Source of the DNA: Actinomycetospora sp.
GTDB lineage: Bacteria; Actinomycetota; Actinomycetes; Mycobacteriales; Pseudonocardiaceae
Reading direction: 5' to 3'
NCBI GenBank assembly: GCA_025925615.1
Contig: JAICLN010000066.1
Span: 1 to 13,232, forward strand
DNA length: 13,232 bases
A program made the translations under genes and the position numbers. Under the pieces are notes generated by a model, which was given only the letters and a program-made list of their open reading frames with translations, ran no database searches and was not told the origin of the DNA. Positions 7,579 through 13,232 of the stretch are shown piece after piece (position 1 is the first letter of the stretch; every line of letters begins with the position of its first letter).

Positions 7579-8361
7579 ATGAACATCGTCGTGCTCATCA
7601 AGCAGGTGCCGGACACCTGGTCGGAGCGCACGCTCTCCGACGGCGACAAGACCCTGGACCGCGCCTCGTCGGACGCGGTCCTCGACGAGATCAACGAGCG
7701 CGCCGTGGAGGAGGCGCTCAAGATCAAGGAGGCGGGCGACGCCGAGGTCACGATCCTCACCGCCGGCCCCGACCGTGCCACCGACGCCGTCCGCAAGGCC
7801 CTGTCCATGGGCGCGGACAAGGCCGTCCACGTGAACGACGACGCCATCCACGGCTCGGACGCGGTGGCCACCGCCAAGGTGCTCGCCAAGGCGATCGGCA
7901 CGGTCGGCGACGTCGACCTCGTCATCGCCGGCAACGAGGCCACCGACGGCCGCAGCGGCGCGATGGCCGGGATGATCGGGGAGGTCCTCGGCTGGCCCTC
8001 GCTCACCCACGCCAACGCGCTCTCCGTGGCCGACGGCGCCGCGACCGTCAAGCGGGAGACCGACGAGGGCACCTGCGACGTCACCGCCGCTCTGCCTGCC
8101 GTCGTGAGCGTCGCCGAGAAGATCAACGAGCCGCGGTACCCGTCGTTCAAGGGGATCATGGCGGCCAAGAAGAAGCCGGTCAGCACCCTCGGCATCTCCG
8201 ACCTCGGCCTCGACGCCTCGGAGGTCGGGCTCGACGGCTCGCTGGTCAAGGTCGACTCCTTCGCCCCGCGCCCCCCGAAGTCCGGCGGCCAGAAGGTCGA
8301 GGACGAGGGCGACGGCGGTCAGAAGATCGCCGAGTTCCTCGTCGGCCAGAAGCTCATCTGA
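7579..8361 (+). CDS. etfB: Electron transfer flavoprotein subunit beta
   Basis: The AMP-binding small subunit (260 residues) of the soluble ETF heterodimer, which takes electrons from acyl-CoA and other dehydrogenases. Visible hallmarks are the N-terminus MNIVVLIKQVPDT, the nucleotide-binding stretch AGNEATDGRSGAMAG (118-131), the signature region around KRETDEGTCDVTAALPAVVS (158-177), and KINEPRYPSFKGIMAAKKK. The ATG at 7579 is chosen because it gives the family N-terminus; GGAGG lies 13 bases upstream, a rather long spacing. The same frame is open from 7537, but the extra 14 residues do not look conserved. The alpha subunit follows after 30 bp, so the pair is an operon. In mycobacteria this pair (fixA-fixB) also lies near the cysteine desulfurase and mnmA. 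Confidence 0.95.
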   Translation: MNIVVLIKQVPDTWSERTLSDGDKTLDRASSDAVLDEINERAVEEALKIKEAGDAEVTILTAGPDRATDAVRKALSMGADKAVHVNDDAIHGSDAVATAKVLAKAIGTVGDVDLVIAGNEATDGRSGAMAGMIGEVLGWPSLTHANALSVADGAATVKRETDEGTCDVTAALPAVVSVAEKINEPRYPSFKGIMAAKKKPVSTLGISDLGLDASEVGLDGSLVKVDSFAPRPPKSGGQKVEDEGDGGQKIAEFLVGQKLI

Positions 8362-8391
8362 GCACCGTCCACGAGCGAGCGAGGAGAAACC

Positions 8392-9351
8392 ATGAGTGAA
8401 GTACTGGTCCTCGTCGACCACGTCGACGGTGAGATCAAGAAGAACACCTACGAGATGCTGACGGCCGCCCGTCGCCTCGGCGAGCCGTCCGCGGTCGTCG
8501 TCGGGACGCCCGGCACGGCGACGAAGCTGGCGGAGGGCCTGGCCGCGCACGGCGCGGAGAAGGTCTACGTCGCCGAGTCCGACGACGCCGTCAACTACCT
8601 CTCGACCCCGCAGGTCGACGTCCTGGCCTCGCTGGTCGAGCGCGTCTCGCCGCCGGCGGTGCTGATCCCGGCGGGTGCCGACGGCCGGGAGGTCGCGGGC
8701 CGCCTGGCGGTGCGCACCAACTCCGGTTGGCTGAACGACCTGGTCGACATCGACGGCGACCGCAACGGCTCGCACTCGATCTTCGGTGGCGCGTTCACGG
8801 TGCAGTCGCACGCCACCACCGACACCGCGATCGTCTCGTGGCGCTCGGGCTCGATCGAGGTCGAGGAGAACGCCGCGGCCGGGACGCAGGAGACCGTCGA
8901 GGTCCCCGCGGTCGACGCCGCGCGCTCGGCGAAGGTGTCCAACCGGGCCCCGATCGTCGGTGGGGACCGCCCCGAGCTCACCGAGGCGAGCATCGTCGTC
9001 TCCGGTGGTCGCGGCGTGGGCTCGGCGGACAACTTCAACGTCGTCGAGGGCCTCGCGGACTCGCTGCACGCCGCCGTCGGCGCCTCGCGCGCCGCGGTCG
9101 ACTCCGGCTACTACCCGAACCAGTTCCAGGTCGGGCAGACCGGCAAGACCGTGTCGCCGCAGCTCTACATCGCGCTCGGCATCTCCGGCGCGATCCAGCA
9201 CCGCGCCGGCATGCAGACCTCGAAGACGATCGTCGCGGTCAACAAGGACCCCGAGGCGCCGATCTTCGAGATCGCCGACTTCGGCATCGTGGGCGACCTG
9301 TTCTCGGTGGCCCCGCAGCTGACCGAGGAGGTCGGCAAGCGGTCCTCGTGA
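8392..9351 (+). CDS. etfA: Electron transfer flavoprotein subunit alpha
   Basis: The FAD-binding large subunit (319 residues) of ETF. It starts [17 protein letters not shown], as usual for the actinobacterial form. The C-terminal FAD domain shows SGGRGVGS at 204-211, [17 protein letters not shown] around 248-263 and [12 protein letters not shown] ending near 274, followed by [19 protein letters not shown]. These are the standard FAD-contact motifs, and the length is normal. AGGAG five bases before the ATG supports the start. It follows etfB by 30 bp in one operon and is closed by a strong hairpin at 9370-9405. Together with EtfB it passes electrons on to a membrane ETF dehydrogenase, which is not in this window. 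Confidence 0.96.
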   Translation: MSEVLVLVDHVDGEIKKNTYEMLTAARRLGEPSAVVVGTPGTATKLAEGLAAHGAEKVYVAESDDAVNYLSTPQVDVLASLVERVSPPAVLIPAGADGREVAGRLAVRTNSGWLNDLVDIDGDRNGSHSIFGGAFTVQSHATTDTAIVSWRSGSIEVEENAAAGTQETVEVPAVDAARSAKVSNRAPIVGGDRPELTEASIVVSGGRGVGSADNFNVVEGLADSLHAAVGASRAAVDSGYYPNQFQVGQTGKTVSPQLYIALGISGAIQHRAGMQTSKTIVAVNKDPEAPIFEIADFGIVGDLFSVAPQLTEEVGKRSS

Positions 9352-9369
9352 CCTGACCGCCGTACCCCG

Positions 9370-9405
9370 CGAAGGGCCCTTCCGCTCGATCGGAGGGGCC
9401 CTTCG
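9370..9405 (+). terminator. Intrinsic-type terminator after etfA
   Basis: A 14-bp stem with one G-U pair: left arm CGAAGGGCCCTTCC at 9370-9383, an 8-base loop, right arm GGAGGGGCCCTTCG at 9392-9405. It begins 18 bases after the etfA stop. There is no U-tract, as is common for actinobacterial terminators. It separates the etf operon from the cysteine desulfurase gene. Confidence 0.72.
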
Positions 9406-9464
9406 TGCACGTGGAGAAGGTCATGGGAGCGCTCACTCACCGAGAGGATTACGCTCGACCGGCG

Positions 9465-10658
9465 ATGACGTACCTCGACCACGCGGCGACCACGCCGATG
9501 CTGCCCGTGGCCGTCGCCCGGTACACCGAGGCGCTCGGCCGCGTCGGCAACCCCTCCTCGCTGCACACCGCCGGTCGGCGCGCGCGCAAGGACGTCGAGG
9601 AGGCCCGCGTGACCATCGCGGGCGCCGTCGGGGCCCTGCCGACCGAGGTCGTGCTGGCCACCGGCGGCACCGAGGCCGACAACCTCGCCGTCAAGGGCAT
9701 CTTCTGGGCCCGGCGCGCCGCCGACCCCCGCCGCACCGGGGTCGTGGTGTCCGCCGTCGAGCACCACGCCGTGCTCGACGCCGCGGAGTGGCTGGCCGAG
9801 CACGAGGGCGCGACGCTGCACGTGCTCGGCGTCGACGCGACGGGCCGGGTGGACCCTGCGGACCTGCGCGCGCTGCTCGCCGCCCACGCCGACGAGATCG
9901 CCGTCGTCAGCACCATGTGGGCGAACAACGAGGTCGGCACGGTCAACGACGTCCGCGCGCTCGCCGACGTCGCCCACTCCTTCGAGGTGCCGCTGCACAC
10001 CGACGCGGTCCAGGCCGTCGGTTCGGTCCCGGTCGACTTCGCGGCCTCGGGCGCCGACGCGCTCTCGCTGACCGGGCACAAGCTCGGCGGCCCGGTCGGG
10101 GTGGGCGCCCTGCTCCTGCGCCGCGACGCGGTCTGCGTCCCGCTGCTGCACGGCGGCGGTCAGGAGCGCGACGTGCGGTCGGGCACGCTCGACGTCGCCG
10201 GCACCCTCGCCCTGGCGACCGCGGTCCGTGCGGCGGTCGACGACGTCCCCCGACGGGCGGTGGAGCTCGCGGCGCTGCGCGACGACCTCGTGGCGCGTCT
10301 GGTCGCCGAGGTCCCCGACGCGACGCTCAACGGCGTCCCGGTCGACGCCCCGCCGGTCGGCGGCGGCCCCGCCCGGCTGCCCGGCAACGCGCACCTGTCC
10401 TTCCCGGGCTGCGAGGGCGACAGCCTGCTCATGCTGCTCGACGCCCATGAGATCGAGTGCTCGACCGGCTCCGCCTGCACCGCCGGGGTGGCGCGGCCGT
10501 CGCACGTCCTGCTCGGGATGGGCGTCGACGAGGCGGCGGCCCGGGGCTCGCTGCGCTTCTCGCTGGGCCACAGCTCGACGGCCGCGGACGTCGACGCCGC
10601 GGTCGCCGCGATCGGGCCCGTCGTGGAGCGCGCCCGGGGTGCGCTGGCGCGCTCGTGA
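9465..10658 (+). CDS. iscS: Cysteine desulfurase (IscS/NifS family)
   Basis: PLP enzyme that removes sulfur from L-cysteine as an enzyme-bound persulfide for tRNA thiolation and iron-sulfur clusters. In the 397-residue product the family features are clear: [11 protein letters not shown] start, TGGTEADN (66-73), [10 protein letters not shown] with the cofactor-stacking His, ANNEVGT (Asn155), HTDAVQ (Asp180, Gln183), PLP lysine Lys206 in [13 protein letters not shown] and catalytic Cys338 in STGSACTAG. The start at 9465 gives the family N-terminus. An upstream in-frame ATG at 9423 has a better ribosome-binding site (GGAG, 6-base spacer) and would add 14 residues; TACGCT at 9450-9455 could instead be a -10 box for a near-leaderless start at 9465. 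The downstream mnmA is the likely sulfur recipient. Confidence 0.93.
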   Translation: MTYLDHAATTPMLPVAVARYTEALGRVGNPSSLHTAGRRARKDVEEARVTIAGAVGALPTEVVLATGGTEADNLAVKGIFWARRAADPRRTGVVVSAVEHHAVLDAAEWLAEHEGATLHVLGVDATGRVDPADLRALLAAHADEIAVVSTMWANNEVGTVNDVRALADVAHSFEVPLHTDAVQAVGSVPVDFAASGADALSLTGHKLGGPVGVGALLLRRDAVCVPLLHGGGQERDVRSGTLDVAGTLALATAVRAAVDDVPRRAVELAALRDDLVARLVAEVPDATLNGVPVDAPPVGGGPARLPGNAHLSFPGCEGDSLLMLLDAHEIECSTGSACTAGVARPSHVLLGMGVDEAAARGSLRFSLGHSSTAADVDAAVAAIGPVVERARGALARS

Positions 10659-10671
10659 GGTGGCTGCGCCC

Positions 10672-10713
10672 TGTGAGCACTTTCCGGGGCTATAGCCCCG
10701 GAAAGTGCTCACA
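10672..10713. repeat. Perfect 42-bp palindrome between iscS and mnmA
   Basis: The half-site starts TGTGAGCACTTTCCGGGGC and runs into a central TATA, and the second half is its exact complement with no spacer, so the element reads the same on both strands. As RNA it forms a stem of about 19 bp closed by a tiny loop. It lies 13 bases after the iscS stop and 15 bases before the mnmA GTG, just upstream of the mnmA ribosome-binding site. It could be a terminator, an RNA-processing or stability element, or a mobile palindromic repeat. Its perfect symmetry without decay suggests recent origin or selection. Confidence 0.85.
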
Positions 10714-10728
10714 TGCCGGAGGCACCTC

Positions 10729-11787
10729 GTGAGGGTCCTGGCCGCCATGAGCGGCGGGGTCGACTCCGCGGTCGCCGCCGCGCGCGCCCGGGAGGCGGGC
10801 CACGACGTCGTCGGGGTGCACCTGGCGCTGTCCGCGAAGCCCGCCACGATGCGCGAGGGCGCCCGCGGGTGCTGCTCGGTCGAGGACTCCCACGACGCCC
10901 GACGCTGCGCCGACGTGCTCGGCATCCCGTTCTACGTCTGGGACATGGCCGCCCGGTTCACGCAGGACGTGGTCGAGCCGTTCGTCGCCGAGTACGCGGC
11001 CGGGCGCACCCCGAACCCCTGCCTGCGGTGCAACGAGAAGATCAAGTTCTCGGCGGTGCTGGACCGGGCGCTCGCGCTGGGCTTCGACGCCGTCGTCACC
11101 GGTCACTACGCCCGCCTGGACGACGGCGTGCTGCGCCGCGCGGCGGACCCCGACAAGGACCAGTCCTACGTGCTCGGCGTGCTGACGGCCGACCAGCTGG
11201 CGCACGCGATGTTCCCCCTCGGGGACTCGCGCAAGTCGGAGGTCCGCGCCGAGGCCGCGCGCCGCGAGCTCGTCGTCGCGCAGAAGCCCGACAGCCACGA
11301 CATCTGCTTCATCCCCTCCGGCGACACCCGCGGCTTCCTGGCCGACCGTCTCGACGAGGCCCCCGGCGAGCTGGTCGACGCCGCGTCCGGGGCGGTGCTC
11401 GGCCGGCACACCGGCGTCGCGGGCTTCACCGTCGGGCAGCGCCACGGCCTCGGGCTCTCCCACCCCGCCCCGGACGGCCGGCCGCGCTACGTGCTGGGCA
11501 TCGAGCCGGTGTCGCGGCAGGTCACCGTCGGGCCGGCCGAGGAGCTCGACGTCCGCACGCTGACGGCCGCCGCGCCGGTCTGGCACGGCCGGGCGGGGGT
11601 GACCGACGACGTCGTCGTGCAGGTCCGGGCCCACGGGGGACTGGCGCCTGCGCGCGTGACGGTGTCGGACGAGGGTCTCGGCGCCGAGCTCGCCGAGCCG
11701 CTGCGCGGGGTCGCGCCCGGGCAGGCCGTGGTCGTGTACGACGACGACCGCGTGCTCGGCTCCGCGACGATCACCGCCACGGGCTGA
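10729..11787 (+). CDS. mnmA: tRNA-specific 2-thiouridylase
   Basis: ATP-dependent enzyme that thiolates U34 of Lys, Glu and Gln tRNAs in the cytoplasm. In the 352-residue product the PP-loop is [11 protein letters not shown] (7-17), followed by [20 protein letters not shown]. The catalytic pair is Cys98 in [12 protein letters not shown] and Cys193 in [17 protein letters not shown] and DQSYVLGVL are also typical, and a C-terminal beta-barrel region follows. The GTG at 10729 is chosen because GGAGG at 10718-10722 has a 6-base spacer and it gives the family start [10 protein letters not shown]; an earlier in-frame GTG at 10705 lies inside the palindrome and is unlikely. The cysteine desulfurase upstream plausibly provides its sulfur. 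Confidence 0.95.
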   Translation: MRVLAAMSGGVDSAVAAARAREAGHDVVGVHLALSAKPATMREGARGCCSVEDSHDARRCADVLGIPFYVWDMAARFTQDVVEPFVAEYAAGRTPNPCLRCNEKIKFSAVLDRALALGFDAVVTGHYARLDDGVLRRAADPDKDQSYVLGVLTADQLAHAMFPLGDSRKSEVRAEAARRELVVAQKPDSHDICFIPSGDTRGFLADRLDEAPGELVDAASGAVLGRHTGVAGFTVGQRHGLGLSHPAPDGRPRYVLGIEPVSRQVTVGPAEELDVRTLTAAAPVWHGRAGVTDDVVVQVRAHGGLAPARVTVSDEGLGAELAEPLRGVAPGQAVVVYDDDRVLGSATITATG

Positions 11788-11794
11788 GCGCCCC

Positions 11795-11807
11795 TATGAT
11801 CGTCGGC
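11795..11807 (+). promoter_or_regulatory. Leaderless-type -10 box before the PRC-barrel gene
   Basis: TATGAT at 11795-11800 is followed by 7 bases and then ATG at 11808. This is the spacing expected when transcription begins on the A of the start codon, a common arrangement in actinobacteria. No Shine-Dalgarno sequence precedes that ATG, and no clear -35 box is seen. The box begins 8 bases after the mnmA stop. Confidence 0.55.
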
Positions 11808-12161
11808 ATGGCGTTCGAGGCCGAGAACATCCGCGACTGGCTGGGCAAGAAGGTCGTCGACCCGGAGGGGTCGAAGATCGGCGACATGGAGGCGGTGTAC
11901 TACGACACCGCCACCGACCAGCCGGCGTTCGCGACCGTCGAGCTCGGGATGTTCAACCGCAAGCGCCTGGCGTTCGTGCCGCTGCACGGCGCGATGGTGC
12001 ACCCCGACCACGTGAAGGTCACCGTCGGCAAGGAGCTCGCCAAGGACGCCCCGTCGATCGACACCGACGGCGAGCTGCCGGTCGAGGACGAGCCGGCGAT
12101 CTTCTCCCACTACGGGATCGACTACGGCCCCCGCACAGGGCGTCGGCTGGCCCGGCGGTAG
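11808..12161 (+). CDS. PRC-barrel domain protein
   Basis: A 117-residue soluble protein. Residues 1-80 match the PRC-barrel pattern: NIRDWLGKKVVDPEGSKIG, then DMEAVYYDTATDQPAFATVE and LAFVPLHGAMVHPDHVKVTV, a small beta-barrel also found in RimM and photosynthetic reaction centre H subunits. The C-terminus is acidic and then basic (GRRLARR) and carries YGIDYG. The role in actinobacteria is unknown; no enzyme motif is present. ATG at 11808 is preferred over ATG at 11796 because the latter overlaps the TATGAT box and only 11808 fits a leaderless transcript. The next coding frame starts 2 bases after its stop. Confidence 0.85.
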   Translation: MAFEAENIRDWLGKKVVDPEGSKIGDMEAVYYDTATDQPAFATVELGMFNRKRLAFVPLHGAMVHPDHVKVTVGKELAKDAPSIDTDGELPVEDEPAIFSHYGIDYGPRTGRRLARR

Positions 12162-12163
12162 TC

Positions 12164-12439
12164 CTGAGCGACGACCCGGACCTCGTCGCCGGCGAACCGC
12201 GCGCCGTTCTGCGCGACGCCCTGGCGAGCATCCGCACGGAGCGGCTGCCCGACGGCACGCTCGATCTCTCCGGCGACATCTCCGCCGAGCTCGCCCAGCC
12301 ACTGCTGCGCGCCCTGGACCGCGTCGCCGCGGAGCTCACCGCCGACGACGAGCGCCGCGGCGGCGGGGTACGGGCCGGTGGGCGCCTGCGGGCCGACGCC
12401 TTCGTCGCCCTGCTGCTGCGCGTCACCGACCCGGCCTGA
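12164..12439 (+). CDS. Hypothetical 91-residue protein without a standard start codon
   Basis: A frame with strong coding-type third-position G/C use runs from about 12164 to TGA at 12437-12439. The peptide (SDDPDLVAGEPRAVLRDALA, then a TLDLSGDISAELAQPLLRAL segment and LRADAFVALLLRV) looks like a helical soluble protein; no family is recognised. No ATG, GTG or TTG occurs in this frame within the stretch, nor in the stretch I read upstream back to about 12077. The best start is CTG at 12164, two bases after the PRC-barrel stop, which would suit translational coupling. Alternatives are a remnant gene, or a frameshift that separated it from its start. The neighbour on the right converges on it after 21 bp. 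Confidence 0.5.
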   Translation: MSDDPDLVAGEPRAVLRDALASIRTERLPDGTLDLSGDISAELAQPLLRALDRVAAELTADDERRGGGVRAGGRLRADAFVALLLRVTDPA

Positions 12440-12460
12440 GCCTCATCCCCGGAGTGGCCG

Positions 12461-12583
12461 TCAGCCCTGGCGGGCCTTCCACTGCGGGTTCGTCTTGTTG
12501 ATCACCACGGTGCTCCCGTGGCGACGGACGACGCTCGAGCCCGGCTTCTGCTTGAGCGCCTTGAGCGATGCGCGCACCTTCAT
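12461..12583 (-). CDS. rpmJ: 50S ribosomal protein L36, zinc-free (C-minus) paralogue
   Basis: A 40-residue protein starting [20 protein letters not shown] and ending [12 protein letters not shown]. This is the YkgO-like L36 type, in which the zinc-binding Cys and His of ordinary L36 are missing; the sequence has no cysteine at all. It joins the large ribosomal subunit and can replace the zinc form when zinc is scarce, releasing zinc. GGAG lies 6 bases upstream of the ATG at 12583. It follows the L33 paralogue by 15 bp, so both should be transcribed together from the promoter with the Zur-like site. Confidence 0.93.
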   Translation of the reverse strand: MKVRASLKALKQKPGSSVVRRHGSTVVINKTNPQWKARQG

Positions 12584-12598
12584 GGTCGTCTCCTGTCC

Positions 12599-12799
12599 TC
12601 AGCGCTCTTCGCGGAACTCGACGTGCCGCTGCTCGCGCGGGTCGTACTTGCGCAGCACCAGCCGGTCGGGGTCGTTGCGGCGGTTCTTCCGGGTCACGTA
12701 GGTCGTGCCGGTCCCCGCCGTCGAGCGCAGCTTCACGATGTCGACGGTCCGGCTCCGCCTCGCTGCGCGTCCTGCGGTCGATACGTCGTTGCGGGCCAT
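12599..12799 (-). CDS. rpmG: 50S ribosomal protein L33, zinc-free (C-minus) paralogue with N-terminal insertion
   Basis: A 66-residue L33. The core [20 protein letters not shown] and [12 protein letters not shown]...HVEFREER match the actinobacterial L33 type that lacks the CxxC zinc pairs; there is no cysteine. The usual form begins MARNDVRPIVKLRST. Here MARNDV is followed by about 14 residues ([14 protein letters not shown]) in place of the usual two, so the protein has an in-frame insertion of about 12 residues, rich in Arg and Ser. The start at 12799 is supported by GGGAGG four bases upstream and by the conserved MARNDV. A Zur-like operator lies 26 bases before the start. It is expected to be made under zinc limitation together with the adjacent L36. 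Confidence 0.93.
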   Translation of the reverse strand: MARNDVSTAGRAARRSRTVDIVKLRSTAGTGTTYVTRKNRRNDPDRLVLRKYDPREQRHVEFREER

Positions 12800-12825
12800 C
12801 GGACCTCCCTCGTCGTTGTCGGTAT

Positions 12826-12840
12826 CGATTACCATTAACA
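12826..12840 (-). promoter_or_regulatory. Candidate Zur operator
   Basis: Read on the minus strand, TGTTAATGGTAATCG aligns without gaps to the actinobacterial Zur box (TGAAAATGATTTTCA type), keeping TG, the central AATG, the following T and the TC. It lies 26 bases upstream of the L33 start, in the AT-richest spot of the region. Zinc-loaded Zur would repress the rpmG-rpmJ pair. The match is imperfect, and the consensus is from memory. Confidence 0.6.
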
Positions 12841-12867
12841 ACGACGGGCGGGGGACGATTCCCGGGA

Positions 12868-13232
12868 TCAGCCGCCGGTGGCGGCCCGGAGCACGCCGCG
12901 GATGTCGGCGGCCATCACGGCGGTGCTGTGCTCCTGCACCACCCACGCGCGGGCGGCCTCGCCCATCGCCCGGGCGCGCTCGGGGTCGGCCAGCAGTTCC
13001 GCGATCCCGTCCGCCATGGCGTCCGGGTCCTCGGGGTCGACGAGCAGGCCCCGCACGCCGTGCTCGACGAGCCCCTCCATCGCGGGGTTGCGGGTGACGA
13101 CGACGGGTCGCCCGCTCGCCGCGGCCTCGAGGATCACCGTGGAGCCACTGCCGCGCCGCGTCGGCACGAGGGCCACCGCGACCACGGACGACCGCCCGTA
13201 CATCGCGCGCACCGCGCCCTCCATCCGGCGCC
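12868..13232 (-). CDS. GT4-family glycosyltransferase, C-terminal part
   Basis: The last ~121 residues of a glycosyltransferase whose N-terminus lies beyond base 13232; the frame is open at the edge (codons before the internal ATG at 13224 read Arg-Arg). The segment [20 protein letters not shown] followed by [20 protein letters not shown] and [19 protein letters not shown] is the typical nucleotide-sugar-binding half of GT-B enzymes, including the acceptor-loop glutamate of the E-x7-E type motif. The substrate cannot be told from this part. It ends 27 bases upstream of the Zur-like site, same strand as the ribosomal pair, but the operator implies a separate promoter for that pair. Confidence 0.88.
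   Translation of the reverse strand, partial: RRMEGAVRAMYGRSSVVAVALVPTRRGSGSTVILEAAASGRPVVVTRNPAMEGLVEHGVRGLLVDPEDPDAMADGIAELLADPERARAMGEAARAWVVQEHSTAVMAADIRGVLRAATGG

Noticed and set aside
12840..12867. Near-palindrome around CCCGGG between the glycosyltransferase and the Zur-like site
   Set aside because: A stem of at most 6 bp with no loop or U-tract; not supported as a terminator.

Overview
The window is very GC-rich, with strong G/C bias at third codon positions, short operons, several GTG starts and leaderless-looking starts. The gene content (zinc-free L33/L36 pair behind a Zur-like site, etfB-etfA-cysteine desulfurase-mnmA order, NarL-type two-component pair) points to a high-GC actinobacterium. 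The family-level similarities I recognise suggest the Pseudonocardiales, but that placement is inference. I see no transposase, integrase, CRISPR array, tRNA or rRNA.

Layout. (1) Positions 1-3439, minus strand: the N-terminal ~60% of an asparagine synthetase that carries a one-base frameshift, a four-helix membrane protein, a complete serine-dependent glutaminase and a six-helix membrane protein. (2) Positions 3624-6334, plus strand: a ten-helix sensor histidine kinase overlapping a NarL/LuxR response regulator by 4 bp, divergent from the six-helix protein. (3) Positions 6417-7578: a small Cys-rich putative zinc-binding protein, a 120-bp repeat region holding two related hairpins, a 48-aa minus-strand protein, and a promoter region rich in GTTACC/GGTAAC motifs. 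(4) Positions 7579-11787, plus strand: etfB-etfA, a terminator, a cysteine desulfurase, a perfect 42-bp palindrome, then mnmA. The desulfurase can supply the sulfur that MnmA puts on tRNA U34. (5) Positions 11808-12439: a PRC-barrel protein with a leaderless-type promoter, followed by a coding frame with no ATG, GTG or TTG codon. (6) Positions 12461-13232, minus strand: cysteine-free paralogues of ribosomal proteins L33 and L36 behind a candidate Zur operator (expected to be expressed under zinc starvation), and the C-terminal end of a GT4 glycosyltransferase.

No gene-free stretch exceeds 300 bases. The two longest gaps, 6975-7203 and 7351-7578, hold the hairpin repeats and the GTTACC cluster. 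The strongest unexplained signals are the paired hairpins with compensatory substitutions, the 42-bp palindrome before mnmA, the in-frame insertion in L33, and the gene lacking a standard start codon. I did not find a convincing new multi-gene system; most of the window is housekeeping metabolism.
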